Virus record (IMG/VR): IMGVR_UViG_3300022687_000001
Location: 1 to 37,036 of that record
Length of the DNA: 37,036 nt
Origin: a virus
Strand: one strand, 5' to 3'
A program made the position numbers and the translations under genes. Shown piece after piece: positions 22,111 to 30,685 of this stretch. Positions within the stretch are counted from its first letter, which is position 1. Each line of letters starts with the position of its first letter. The notes under the pieces are model-generated. The model worked only from the letters and a program-made list of their open reading frames with translations, had not been told where the DNA came from and made no database searches.

Positions 22111-22551
22111 ATGGCGTTCAACCTGGAGGACACGTTCACGGCGTTGGCGGCTCAGATCAAGGCCGGTATCTCGCGTGATTTCAATGTGGAGCCGTGGCCG
22201 AACTCGAAAGCAGTCCTACCGCTCATCGAGATCTGGCCCGACAGCGAGTTCATCTCGTACTTCGAGACGTTCGGTTCCGGCGGCCGCTCCGATGTGCGAG
22301 CGATCATCCGCATCTACACGACGACGGCGAACGCCAAGACCGAACTGAAACAGGTGTCCGACCTGTTGTCGACCGGGACCGGTGAAGGTTCGTCGATCAT
22401 CGACGCGATTCTCGCCGACAAGACCCTCGACGGGAACGTCGAAACGGTCAACGTGCTGAACGCCCGGGCGACGGTCGACCAGCAGTCGGGAGCGGTCATC
22501 CCCGAGCTGCCGATCGAGATCGTGTTGACCAAGACAGGAGCGCAGACCTGA
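22111..22551 (+). CDS. Tail terminator / tail-completion-like protein
   Basis: 146 aa. Alternating strands and helices (TFTALAAQIKAGI; VLPLIEIWPDSEFISYFETFG; SDVRAIIRIYTTTANAKTELKQVSDLL) fit the small alpha/beta fold of siphophage tail terminators. Its place between connector and tail-tube genes supports this. Identification is by order and pattern only. Confidence 0.5.
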   Translation: MAFNLEDTFTALAAQIKAGISRDFNVEPWPNSKAVLPLIEIWPDSEFISYFETFGSGGRSDVRAIIRIYTTTANAKTELKQVSDLLSTGTGEGSSIIDAILADKTLDGNVETVNVLNARATVDQQSGAVIPELPIEIVLTKTGAQT

Positions 22552-22769
22552 TGAAGCGATGTGTAACCCCGCATCATGTGACGTCGTTCGGTGAGATCCC
22601 GGTCGGTTCGTTGTGGGCCGACGATTCGCCGTTCCTGACCGATGAGAACGCCGGCTATTTCGTGCATGTCGAGGAGACGCCGGCCGAGGAGCCGAAGCCG
22701 CAGCCGGTCCGCAAGTTCGGCAAGAAGGCCGCCGCCAAGAAGGCCGCCGCCGAGAAGGGTGACGACTGA
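22551..22769 (+). CDS. Small protein with Lys/Ala tail, second copy of the type
   Basis: 72 aa, starting on a TGATG overlap. The first 45 residues are a small beta-type domain (CVTPHHVTSFGEIPVGSLW). The tail KFGKKAAAKKAAAEKGDD resembles the tail of the product at 21318 (KKRAAKKAAAKSDD). The shared tails suggest a common partner, perhaps DNA or a structural ring. Function unknown. Confidence 0.55.
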   Translation: MKRCVTPHHVTSFGEIPVGSLWADDSPFLTDENAGYFVHVEETPAEEPKPQPVRKFGKKAAAKKAAAEKGDD

Positions 22770-23503
22770 TGGCGATTCAGTTCTGGAAAGACCTGTCGAT
22801 CCTCGAAGGCGGGTTGGAGCTCGCCGGTCACGGCAAAAACGTGAACCTGGCGGTCGACGTGAACCCGCTCGACACGACGGCGTTGTCGACGACTGGTTGG
22901 ACGACCGTTGTCGGTGGGCTCAAGTCGGCGACGGTGGACCTGGAGTTCATGCAGGACATGGCGGCCGGTTCGGTCGACGAAACCCTGTGGGCGAACTTCG
23001 GGACCGCTGGTGTCGTCCGTTCGTTGGCGACGGCATCGGCTGATGGTTCGGTCGGGTACACGATGCAAGGTGTGTCGTTGTCGTACTCGCCACTGCAAGG
23101 CAGTGTCGGTGAGCTGGCGATGGGTTCGATCACCGGTTATGCGTCGTCGTCGCCGTTGGTGCGTGGTCGTGTGTTACATCCGTCGAATGTGTCGCGGACG
23201 TCGTCGTCTGCGGGTACCGGTCGTCAGATCGGTGCGGTGACTGCGGGTAAGAAGATGTATGCGGCGCTGCATGTGATTTCGGCGTCGGGTACGTCTCCGA
23301 CGCTCGACGTCAAAGTCCAGTCCGATGACAACGCTGGTTTCACGTCGGCGACTGACCGGATCACGTTTGCTCAGGCGTCCGATGTGGGTGCCGAGTGGGG
23401 TTCGGTCGATGGTGCGATCACGGACGATTACTGGCGTGTGTCGTACACCGTGGGTGGGACTGATCCAAGTTTCGCGTTCGCTGTGGTCGCCGGAATCCTG
23501 TGA
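22769..23503 (+). CDS. Tail-tube protein A with C-terminal extension
   Basis: 244 aa. Residues 20-125 align along their length with the 136-aa protein at 24127. Blocks in common are LDTTALSTTGW with [29 protein letters not shown] with [24 protein letters not shown] with VDEELW, and GELAMGSITG with [10 protein letters not shown]. The tube-like core is followed by about 110 residues (GRQIGAVTAGKKMYAALHVISASG onwards) that look like an added beta-sandwich domain, perhaps displayed on the tail surface. Tail-tube monomers stack into the DNA conduit. Two versions may form a mixed tube, or one may be a tail-end or decoration form. Confidence 0.65.
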   Translation: MAIQFWKDLSILEGGLELAGHGKNVNLAVDVNPLDTTALSTTGWTTVVGGLKSATVDLEFMQDMAAGSVDETLWANFGTAGVVRSLATASADGSVGYTMQGVSLSYSPLQGSVGELAMGSITGYASSSPLVRGRVLHPSNVSRTSSSAGTGRQIGAVTAGKKMYAALHVISASGTSPTLDVKVQSDDNAGFTSATDRITFAQASDVGAEWGSVDGAITDDYWRVSYTVGGTDPSFAFAVVAGIL

Positions 23504-23568
23504 CCACCATCGAGCGGGAGTTGTGCGACTGGTGCTCGCGCGTTAAACGATCTTCGCGGGAGGTTTTG

Positions 23569-23625
23569 TAGCGCCTGCCTACCGCCCAGTTCCGAGATAG
23601 GTCTTCCGGAGCGAGAGAGGCGCTA
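23569..23625 (+). promoter_or_regulatory. Inverted repeat in the HNH leader (may hide the ribosome-binding site)
   Basis: TAGCGCCT (23569-23576) and AGGCGCTA (23618-23625) are an exact 8-bp inverted repeat, with CCTA and TAGG inside it giving further pairing. The right arm overlaps GAGAGG, the only ribosome-binding-like sequence before the HNH start at 23633. The stretch 23504-23632 contains no gene. Confidence 0.4.
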
Positions 23626-23632
23626 TCAGTAC

Positions 23633-24130
23633 ATGCGCGGGAAGCTTCGGTACACCGCCCGCAGAACGAAGCGCCGTGTTACAGGTGGGCCGTGCTCCAT
23701 TGATGGATGCAACCAACCGGTTGTGGCTCGGAAGTGGTGCAGGACGCATTACGTGAGGTGGCAGCGCCATGGCTCGCCCGGCACCGCCGAGCCAAGCCCC
23801 CCGGGCCCGCAGTCGCGTGACGGGCGACGAGGGTATACCCATCGGAGCGGCTACCGGATCGTCACCATCAAGGGCCGGAAGGTGCCTGAACACAGGCACG
23901 TCATGGCGCTTCACTTGGGGCGCGATTTGCTGCCCCACGAAAACGTCCATCACATCAATGGGGTTCGGGATGACAACCGCCTCGAGAACCTTGAGTTGTG
24001 GTCAACATCTCAACCATCCGGCCAACGCGTCAGCGACAAGATCGCTTGGTGCGTTGAGTTTCTGGAGCAGGAAGCTCCACACCTAATCGTCACACCAAAC
24101 CCCTCAACCCCCAAGGAGCCTCTGACATGA
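23633..24130 (+). CDS. HNH endonuclease, homing type
   Basis: 165 aa. The N-terminus has [20 protein letters not shown], a zinc-binding module. From residue about 85 [38 protein letters not shown] is a classic HNH_3 core (EHRxVM, then VHHINGxxxDNRxENLELW). Such enzymes are free-standing homing endonucleases that spread between phages. It lies between two tail-tube genes, and its 3' end includes the AAGGAG ribosome-binding site of the next gene, as expected for an insertion that left the neighbour's signals intact. Confidence 0.85.
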   Translation: MRGKLRYTARRTKRRVTGGPCSIDGCNQPVVARKWCRTHYVRWQRHGSPGTAEPSPPGPQSRDGRRGYTHRSGYRIVTIKGRKVPEHRHVMALHLGRDLLPHENVHHINGVRDDNRLENLELWSTSQPSGQRVSDKIAWCVEFLEQEAPHLIVTPNPSTPKEPLT

Positions 24131-24537
24131 GCGTGTACGCGTTGACCTCGCAGGTCACCACCCTGAATTCCGTTGACTATTCCGACCATTTGAAAAGTGC
24201 GACGCTTTCCGTCGATGCTGCCCAGCTCGACACGACCGACTTCGCGTCGGGTGGCTGGGTCGAGATGATCGGCGGTCTCAAGTCGGGCACCCTGTCGCTC
24301 GAGTTCATGGACGATGTCGCCGACGACGATGTCGACGAGGAGCTGTGGGACCTGCTCGGCACGGTCGTGAACTTCACGGTGAAGGCCGCGTCGGGTGCTG
24401 TGTCCACGTCGAACCCGGAGTATCAGGGCAGTGTTCTGGTCACCGGTCATTCGCTCGGTGGCGGTGTCGGTGATCTGGCGCAGAAGTCGTTGTCGTTCCC
24501 GACGTCGGGTTCGATCACGCGCGACGTCACCCCGTGA
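24127..24537 (+). CDS. Tail-tube protein B
   Basis: 136 aa from ATG 24127 with AAGGAG upstream; overlaps the HNH stop (ATGA). It is the short form of the protein at 22769, without its extension. The pattern ([68 protein letters not shown]) is that of small siphophage major tail proteins. Being the typical size and adjacent to the tape-measure region, it is the better candidate for the main tube subunit. Confidence 0.65.
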   Translation: MSVYALTSQVTTLNSVDYSDHLKSATLSVDAAQLDTTDFASGGWVEMIGGLKSGTLSLEFMDDVADDDVDEELWDLLGTVVNFTVKAASGAVSTSNPEYQGSVLVTGHSLGGGVGDLAQKSLSFPTSGSITRDVTP

Positions 24538-24545
24538 TCTAGTCG

Positions 24546-24756
24546 TTAGCAGCCGGCGTCGTCGAGGGCAGCGTCGATGTATTCCAACGTGTCGGCGTCG
24601 TCGTGCCGGTCGAACGACCGCCTGTAGTCCGAAGCAGTCCCGGTCGGCCTTCATTGTGTCGACGGCGCGCTTCATGGCTGGATGAATGTCGGGTTCGGAC
24701 GCCTCCAGTGTTGTGCAGTCACAGAGGGCGACGAGAGCGACGACGGCGTAACGCAT
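24546..24756 (-). pseudogene. Reverse-strand small gene remnant, probably frameshifted
   Basis: The stretch 24538-24782 has no rightward gene. On the minus strand ATG 24756 opens MRYAVVALVALCDCTTLEASEPDIHPAMKRAVDTMKADRDCFG, which then turns into an Arg-rich, shadow-like sequence. Switching frame near 24635 instead gives a sensible acidic end (RRSFDRHDDADTLEYIDAALDDAGC) to TAA at 24546. The pattern suggests one about 70-residue gene broken by a single-base change, transcribed against the late operon. It could also be a sequencing error or a chance arrangement. Confidence 0.3.
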
Positions 24757-24782
24757 GGGTTCACAGTACCGGAGGTGGTCAA

Positions 24783-25307
24783 GTGGCGACGTTCCAGTCG
24801 GTGGCGGCATTCGCCAAAGAGGTCGAACGCCTCGAACGTGACGTCAAGCGTCACCGCAAGGACATCGGCACGAAGGTTGCCGATAAGGCCCTTCCCGAGG
24901 GGTATCGGGCCGCCGCCGCCAAGCTGGGCGGCGACCCGAAGTTCTCGGGGTGGCGTGGCTGGCTCCAACTCCAAGCACGGGGCAAGGACTACGGCGCGGT
25001 CATCTTGCCGAAGAATCGGCTGGCCGCCGCCCAGTGGACAGTCGCCCAGGACGGCCGCAACGCCCACGGCGGCCCTGGTGGTGGCTTCCTTGGGCCAGCC
25101 ATCAACGCCCGGTCTGGTGCGACGAACCTGCGGTTCCGAAAGTCTGGTGGCGTCATCGTCCGCAAGCGGACGGCGAAGCGCTGGAACGGCGTCACGCAGG
25201 GCAAGGGCGTCTCTGATGATGCCAAGAAGCGGTTCGAGAAGGTGGCTGAACCTGTGGCCGAGAAGGAGTTCGGCCTGATTCTCCGCAAGCATTTCTCAGT
25301 GAACTGA
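24783..25307 (+). CDS. Tail assembly or minor tail protein, uncertain
   Basis: 174 aa from GTG 24783 with GGAGGTG about 9 bases upstream. The N-terminus is a coiled coil (FAKEVERLERDVKRHRKDI), followed by a basic, Gly-rich central part (WRGWLQLQARGKDYGAVILP, GGPGGGFLGPAIN) and a helical end. It occupies the place where siphophages normally encode tail assembly chaperones, but neither length nor sequence nor a slippery heptamer points to them. It could be an HK97 gp10-like tail-completion protein. Confidence 0.45.
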   Translation: MATFQSVAAFAKEVERLERDVKRHRKDIGTKVADKALPEGYRAAAAKLGGDPKFSGWRGWLQLQARGKDYGAVILPKNRLAAAQWTVAQDGRNAHGGPGGGFLGPAINARSGATNLRFRKSGGVIVRKRTAKRWNGVTQGKGVSDDAKKRFEKVAEPVAEKEFGLILRKHFSVN

Positions 25308-25320
25308 CCGGAGGTCACCA

Positions 25321-27255
25321 GTGGCTAACAAGATCACAACGATCTTCGATTTCAAAGATTCTGGCGGACTCAAGAAGATCAAGGCCGAGGTCAAGGAAGC
25401 TGACGGCTTGTTCGGCAAGATGAAGGCCGGTATCAAAGGTGCCACCGAGGAACTAAAGACGAACCGGACGGCGCAACTCGCCACGGGCGCGGCTGCCGTT
25501 GCAGCCGCCAAGGTTGCGATCGACGCAGCGTCAGACCTCGAGGAATCGGTCAATGCCGTCAAGGTCGTCTATCAGGACGCCGGCGACGAAGTGTTGAAGC
25601 TCGGCGACACGTCGGCCGAGTCGTTCGGTCTGTCGCAACGGGCGTTCAACGAGTTCGCGGTTCAGTTCTCTGCGTTCGCTTCGCAGATCGCTGACAACTC
25701 TGGTCGTTCGGTGGTCGAGGTTGTCGAGGAGATGACGACCCGTGTTGCCGACTTCGCGTCGGTGCACAACTTGTCGATGGAGGAGGCCGCGCAGGTCGTC
25801 CAGTCGACGATGGCCGGTGAGACTGAGGCGTTCCGTCGCTTCGGTGGTGATGTGTCGGCCGCCACGATTAAGGCGAAGGCGTATGAGGACGGGATCGCTG
25901 AGGTTGGTGAGGAGCTGACCGAGGGTCAGAAGGTGTTGGCCCGGTATTCGGCGTTCATGGAGCAGACCGGCGAGACGGCCGGTGACTTTGCGAACACGTC
26001 CGATTCGCTTGCGAATCAGCAGCGGATCATGCAGGCCAACATCGAGGACTCTGCCGCTGCGCTTGGTCAGGATCTTCTGCCGGTGGTTGCCGAGGCGGCT
26101 CAGCTTGCCAACGAGGCCGCCGACGCTTTCCGCAACTGGGATGACGCATTCCGGGATTTGTCGGGCGGCGCTGGCATTCTCGGCACCGCGTTCGATTTCG
26201 GTACGAAGCCGTTGCAGTGGATGAACTCCTACAACAACGCGTTGACGGACTTCGTCGGTTTGACTGGTGAGGCCGAGGACGCTGGGGTTGCATTCACGAG
26301 AGTCGGCACCGATATGGCTCGCGGGCAGTTCGAGGCTGCCACGGCGACCGACGAGGCCGCCGCCGCTGTTGAGGAGCACACCGACAAGGTCACTGACTTC
26401 GATCGCTGGTTGGAGCGTGCGACCGAGTCCGGTCAGAAGTACGCCGATGCTGCCAAGCGGAAGGCGGATCGCGACGAGGAGGCTGCTCGGGCTGCCGAGG
26501 AGCACAAGGCGAACCTCGACGCGCTGATCGAGTCCATCAACGAAGCGATCGGTGCAGCGTTCGATTACGAGCAGTCGAACATCGACATGGCGCGCGCGGC
26601 GATGGATTTCGCCGAGCAACAAATCGAGACGACGCGAGTCCTGAACGATTCAGAGTCCGGGGCGCGCGACAAAGAGGCTGCGCTGTACGACTTGCGTGAC
26701 GCCGAACTCAGCGCCGCTGAACAGGCGTGGGAGACGGCTCAGGCGTTCGCTGAGGAGCAGGGTGCTGCCGAGGGGTCGACCGAGGCTGCGCGGCTCCAAA
26801 AAGAAGAGTTGGAGCGCCTGGCGCAAAAGTTCCCGTACCTGCGTGACGAGATCGACCTGTTCATCGCGAAGCTGAACGCGATTCCGTCGTCGAAGACGGT
26901 GACGATTCAGCAGAACATTCGTGGTGCTGGTGTCGGTGGCACGATCGGCGGCGCGAGTTACAGCGGTGTCCGTGAGCGTGGTGGCCCGGTGTCGGCTGGT
27001 GAGATGTACCGGGTCGGCGAGGGCGGCAAGCCTGAGCTGTTGGAGTCGGACGGGAAGCACTATCTGATCCCTGGCGATAACGGCAGGGTGACGCCGGCCG
27101 ACTCGACCAGCGGTGCCGGCATGGTTGGTGGTGGGGCGACCTACAACGTCACGGTCAACGCCGGGATGGGCACCAACGGCGGCGACGTCGGCCGACAGGT
27201 CGTCGAAGCAATCCGCCGTTTCGAGCGTGCCAACGGAAGCGGGTGGCGCAAGTGA
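25321..27255 (+). CDS. Tape-measure protein
   Basis: 644 aa from GTG 25321 preceded by GGAGGTCACC. It has a long helical N-terminus, then an Ala-rich segment at about 48-65. The block ASDLEESVNAVKVVYQDAGDEVLKLG through SLANQQRIMQANIEDSAAALGQDLLPVV (about 62-258) is characteristic of phage tail tape-measure proteins (phage_tail minor/TP901-type domain). The middle 340-510 is coiled coil, and the C-terminus is Gly-rich. At about 0.15 nm per residue the tail would be near 0.1 micrometre. No lysozyme or peptidase domain is visible. Confidence 0.85.
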   Translation: MANKITTIFDFKDSGGLKKIKAEVKEADGLFGKMKAGIKGATEELKTNRTAQLATGAAAVAAAKVAIDAASDLEESVNAVKVVYQDAGDEVLKLGDTSAESFGLSQRAFNEFAVQFSAFASQIADNSGRSVVEVVEEMTTRVADFASVHNLSMEEAAQVVQSTMAGETEAFRRFGGDVSAATIKAKAYEDGIAEVGEELTEGQKVLARYSAFMEQTGETAGDFANTSDSLANQQRIMQANIEDSAAALGQDLLPVVAEAAQLANEAADAFRNWDDAFRDLSGGAGILGTAFDFGTKPLQWMNSYNNALTDFVGLTGEAEDAGVAFTRVGTDMARGQFEAATATDEAAAAVEEHTDKVTDFDRWLERATESGQKYADAAKRKADRDEEAARAAEEHKANLDALIESINEAIGAAFDYEQSNIDMARAAMDFAEQQIETTRVLNDSESGARDKEAALYDLRDAELSAAEQAWETAQAFAEEQGAAEGSTEAARLQKEELERLAQKFPYLRDEIDLFIAKLNAIPSSKTVTIQQNIRGAGVGGTIGGASYSGVRERGGPVSAGEMYRVGEGGKPELLESDGKHYLIPGDNGRVTPADSTSGAGMVGGGATYNVTVNAGMGTNGGDVGRQVVEAIRRFERANGSGWRK

Positions 27256-28523
27256 GTGTGACGGTCTTCCTCGACGCCGACGAGATCACCGCCGAGTCGT
27301 ACTCGATCTCGTGCCAGCGGGGCCGCAGCCTCGAAAGCGAAACGTTCGATGTCGGCACCGCCACGGTGACCGTGCGGAACTACAACGCGAACTTCAACCC
27401 GTACTTCTTGTCGGACACGTCGGCGCTCCTCATGGAGTCCGGCGACTTCCTACTCCAAGAGTCCGGTGACCGAATCCTGTTGGAGTTCGGGAACGGTACA
27501 GGTGAGGGCACCTACGGCGAGATCCTGACCGGTCGCAAACTGACGGTGAAGGACGGTGCCACGACGGTGTTCGTCGGGTTCGTGGAAGACTACGACTTCA
27601 CCTGGACGTCAGACATGGTCGCCGAGGCGTCGTTGATGTGTCGGGATGCGATGGCGACGATCGGTGCGACGTCGCTGCTCGAGTGGTTGCCGACCGAGGG
27701 CGAGTTGACCGGCGAGCGTGTGGCGTCACTGCTGGATCGTGACGAGGTGTCGTTCCCGTCCGGTGGCGGCGATCGCGACATCGCTGACGGTACACAGCCG
27801 CTCGCCGGCGCATGGAACACAACGGTCGATGGTGAGACCGTCGCTGTTGGTTCGGTGGTGTCGTTCGGGACGAACCCGCTCGCATACCTCCAGACAGTGA
27901 CCGAGGCCGAGTCTGGTCGTCTGTTCGTCGATCGCACCGGGACGTTGACGTTCCAAGATCGGTACGAGTCGTTCGGTGTGGCCGCGTCGGCTGACTTCGA
28001 CGATTCGGATACGAACCTGCCGTTTCATGGCATCGACGTCCGGTTCGGCACCGAGTTGCTGCATTTCAAGGTGTCGGTCGACCGTGATGGTGGGACGGTG
28101 CAGACGGCGACGAACGCCGCTCAGATCGCCGCCTATCCAACGCTCGGAGCTCGTCACCTGACGATCAGTGGTCTGCCGTATCAGTCGGACGATCACGCTG
28201 CTGGGTTGGCGACGTTCCTGCTCGATCGGTATTCGTCGATTCGGGCGGTTGTGTCGGGGTTGACGATCAACCTTCATGCGCTCGGTACGTCGGATCGTGC
28301 GACGGTCGCAGCGCTCGACATTGGTCAGGTTGTGACGTTGACATGGACGCCGCCCGGTACGACGGGTTCGGTGTTTCAGACGTTGGCGATCGAGGGTGTC
28401 GCGTACCGGTCGGATGATTCGGAGTTCGCGGCGGTCACGTTCCAGCTGTCGGACGCGTCCGATCCTGACTATTTCCAGGTCGACACCGATGCGGTGGACG
28501 GCCCGAAACTCGTCGCCCCCTGA
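27252..28523 (+). CDS. Minor tail / tail-hub-like protein
   Basis: 423 aa from GTG 27252 (GTGA overlap with the tape measure). The N-terminal part (VTVFLDADEITAESYSISCQRGRSLESETFDVGTATVTVRN) has the split beta-barrel look of distal tail and hub proteins. Residues 58-77 contain a short repeated ESGDFLLQESGDRILLE segment. The region 235-330 (ESGRLFVDRTGTLTFQDR) matches the hub fold used to bind the baseplate. Position after the tape measure is consistent. No enzymatic motif seen. Confidence 0.6.
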   Translation: MSVTVFLDADEITAESYSISCQRGRSLESETFDVGTATVTVRNYNANFNPYFLSDTSALLMESGDFLLQESGDRILLEFGNGTGEGTYGEILTGRKLTVKDGATTVFVGFVEDYDFTWTSDMVAEASLMCRDAMATIGATSLLEWLPTEGELTGERVASLLDRDEVSFPSGGGDRDIADGTQPLAGAWNTTVDGETVAVGSVVSFGTNPLAYLQTVTEAESGRLFVDRTGTLTFQDRYESFGVAASADFDDSDTNLPFHGIDVRFGTELLHFKVSVDRDGGTVQTATNAAQIAAYPTLGARHLTISGLPYQSDDHAAGLATFLLDRYSSIRAVVSGLTINLHALGTSDRATVAALDIGQVVTLTWTPPGTTGSVFQTLAIEGVAYRSDDSEFAAVTFQLSDASDPDYFQVDTDAVDGPKLVAP

Positions 28524-28535
28524 TTCGGAGGACTC

Positions 28536-29159
28536 ATGCCCGGATACAAGTCGTCGTGGACTGGGACGCTGGCGAACAGCGACATCCTCGACTATCTCCA
28601 AAAGCAGTCGGTGATGAAGTTCGCCACGTCGTCGGCGCGCGATACGGCCCTGTCGGGTGTGTTGCGTGACGGCATGATGGCGTACACCGACGATGACGGG
28701 ATGGTCTGGCTGTACTCGGCGCATGATATTGCGTCGGCGCAGTGGATCAGGTTCTCGTCGGTCTGGGAGGGTTGGTTGACCACGCCGTCGTTCTCGGCGG
28801 GTGTGACCGAGGGTGACGGGACGTTCGACGTCGTGTGTCGCTACGAGCGCGGGTCGCTGCGTATCCGTGGGCAGTTCACGCTCGGTTCGACGTCGGCGGT
28901 GACCGGTGTCCCACAGTTCGACATCTCGGCCTACCTGACTTCCACAGCGACCCATTTCTCGGGTGGTATGGCGGCGGTTCGTGACACGTCGGCGGCTCGC
29001 TGGTATACGGCGTCGTCGATTGTCGGTATCGGCGGTGACGACATCGTGATCCAGACCGATGGCGCAACGATCGACGGGTCAACCCCGTTCACGTGGGCAT
29101 CGGGCGACTTCATCTGTTGGGACATCCTCGTGACCCATCCCGATCTGGACGATCAGTGA
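28536..29159 (+). CDS. Minor tail protein, fibre-like
   Basis: 207 aa from ATG 28536 with GGAGG upstream. The KFATSSARDTALSGVLRDGMMAYTDDDGMVWLYSAHD block (residues 28-65) is a common N-terminal attachment motif of tail and fibre proteins. The remainder is beta-strand-rich and ends in a short acidic tail. Probably part of the tail tip. Confidence 0.55.
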   Translation: MPGYKSSWTGTLANSDILDYLQKQSVMKFATSSARDTALSGVLRDGMMAYTDDDGMVWLYSAHDIASAQWIRFSSVWEGWLTTPSFSAGVTEGDGTFDVVCRYERGSLRIRGQFTLGSTSAVTGVPQFDISAYLTSTATHFSGGMAAVRDTSAARWYTASSIVGIGGDDIVIQTDGATIDGSTPFTWASGDFICWDILVTHPDLDDQ

Positions 29160-29168
29160 GGTTGACCG

Positions 29169-29648
29169 ATGGCTGATACCAAGATCTCCGCACTCACCGC
29201 GTTGACGTCACTGGATGATGACGACGAGTTCGCCGCCAATGACGACTCCGCATCAGAGACAAAGCGGATCACCTGGGCGAACGTCAAGGGCTCGATCCCC
29301 GCCGAGATCATCGTCGCCTGTTCTGACGAGTCGACGGCGATCGACTCGACCGGCACGAAGGTCACGTTCCGTATGCCGTTCGCGATGACGTTGTCCGAGG
29401 TTCGTGCGTCGGTGAACTCGGCGTGTGCGACCGGGACGTTCACGGTGGACATCAATGAAGGCACCTCGATTCTGTCGACGAAACTGACGATCGACGCCAC
29501 CGAGGAAACGTCGACGACTGCGGCGGTTGCGGCGGTCATCTCGGATTCGGCGCTGGCTGATGATGCCGAGATCGCGATTGACGTGGACGACACGGGTGAT
29601 GATACGGCGACCGGGTTGAAGGTTGTGTTGATTGGGACGCGGGCGTGA
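29169..29648 (+). CDS. Tail-fibre-like protein
   Basis: 159 aa from ATG 29169. It begins with DTKISALTALTSLDDDDEFAANDDSASETKRITWANVKGS, a fibre/tail attachment motif widespread in marine and environmental phages. It then shows a beta-sandwich (FRMPFAMTLSEVRASVNSACATGTFTVDINEGTSILSTKLTI) of the kind used for tail collars or carbohydrate binding. It probably anchors the following protein to the tail tip. GTGA overlap with the next gene. Confidence 0.6.
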   Translation: MADTKISALTALTSLDDDDEFAANDDSASETKRITWANVKGSIPAEIIVACSDESTAIDSTGTKVTFRMPFAMTLSEVRASVNSACATGTFTVDINEGTSILSTKLTIDATEETSTTAAVAAVISDSALADDAEIAIDVDDTGDDTATGLKVVLIGTRA

Positions 29649-30685
29649 CGGTCTTCATCGACTCGTACCGGTTCGCGTCGGGGGGCGTGCCGACAGTCAC
29701 TCTCGCGGTGGCATCCGCGGCCAGCAGCGGTCTTGGTGCTGACGGCTTCACCCGCGGTCTTGCCGTGTCGGGCAACTACGCCTACGGCTGTACGGCACCG
29801 GGTGGCACCGGGTACCTCACAACGTTCGACATCTCGGACCCGGACAGCATCGCCCACTCAGCGAACCTGAACATCAACTCGACAGCCAACGACCCTTACG
29901 GGATCGCCATCAGTGGCTCGTCCGCTTTCGTGGTGGGCTCGTTCAGCAACAAGATGGCCCGGTTCGACCTGACGACCCCGTCAGCGCCGTCCTATGTCAC
30001 CGGGTTCACGTCGTCATCGTTCATCGACCGGCCGTATACGGTTGTCGTCGTCGGGTCGTATGCGTTCGTCCGCGCTACCGACGACAACGCGATCTCCTCA
30101 GTCGACATCTCGAGCGGCTTGTCGGCTGACACGAAGAACGTCGACGCGACGTACTTCGCCAGTTACGGTGGGATGGCGGTCATCGACTCGACGCACATCA
30201 TCGTGACGTCGACCACTGGCAATAGCGTGTCGATAGTCGATGTGTCCGACCCGGCAGCGTTGTCGGTCGTCGGTTCCGTCACCGACGCGTCCGACCTACT
30301 CAGAGCCTCGGCGGTCATCGTCGACGGCGACTACGCGTACGTGAGGTCCGGCAGAGGGTTTGCCACGCCATATGGCGACTACCTGACGGTGATTGATATC
30401 TCAACCCCATCGAGCCCGACCGTTGCCGGGTCAGTGCACGATTCGAGCGTACTCGGCGTCGCGCTGATCGGCGGTCTCGCGAAGATCGGAGACGTCGTCT
30501 ACGTCTCGTCGTCGAACGACGACAGAGTTACGGCGGTCGACGTTTCAAACCCGGCCACACCGACCGCGGTCGGCTCTATCCAGGACTCGACTGACCTGGC
30601 GTCCGTCAACGGCCTCGCCGTGGTCGACTCGACTCATCTCGTCGCCCAACGCTCGGGCGGCATGACCACTCTCGAGATCAGCTGA
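29645..30685 (+). CDS. LVIVD-repeat beta-propeller tail protein, receptor-binding candidate
   Basis: 346 aa from GTG 29645. After a short N-terminus it contains six to seven repeats of the LVIVD type, each with an xxxVSGNYAYV-like strand, a VxDVSDPAxxxVVGS-like segment and a loop; for example SIVDVSDPAALSVVGSV, TVIDISTPSSPTVAGSV and TAVDVSNPATPTAVGSI. LVIVD repeats form beta-propellers and are known as surface carbohydrate- or protein-binding modules. Being the last late gene and fused to no enzyme, it is the best candidate for the host-recognition protein. Its 3' end is overlapped by a convergent gene. Confidence 0.65.
   Translation: MTVFIDSYRFASGGVPTVTLAVASAASSGLGADGFTRGLAVSGNYAYGCTAPGGTGYLTTFDISDPDSIAHSANLNINSTANDPYGIAISGSSAFVVGSFSNKMARFDLTTPSAPSYVTGFTSSSFIDRPYTVVVVGSYAFVRATDDNAISSVDISSGLSADTKNVDATYFASYGGMAVIDSTHIIVTSTTGNSVSIVDVSDPAALSVVGSVTDASDLLRASAVIVDGDYAYVRSGRGFATPYGDYLTVIDISTPSSPTVAGSVHDSSVLGVALIGGLAKIGDVVYVSSSNDDRVTAVDVSNPATPTAVGSIQDSTDLASVNGLAVVDSTHLVAQRSGGMTTLEIS

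Noticed and set aside
23504-24130. Group I or II intron carrying the HNH gene
   Set aside because: The HNH gene sits between two complete genes, each with its own start and stop; no split exon or intron core sequence is apparent.
24538-25320. Tail assembly chaperone pair with programmed frameshift
   Set aside because: No slippery heptamer or overlapping pair of frames of the expected type could be seen between tail tube and tape measure.
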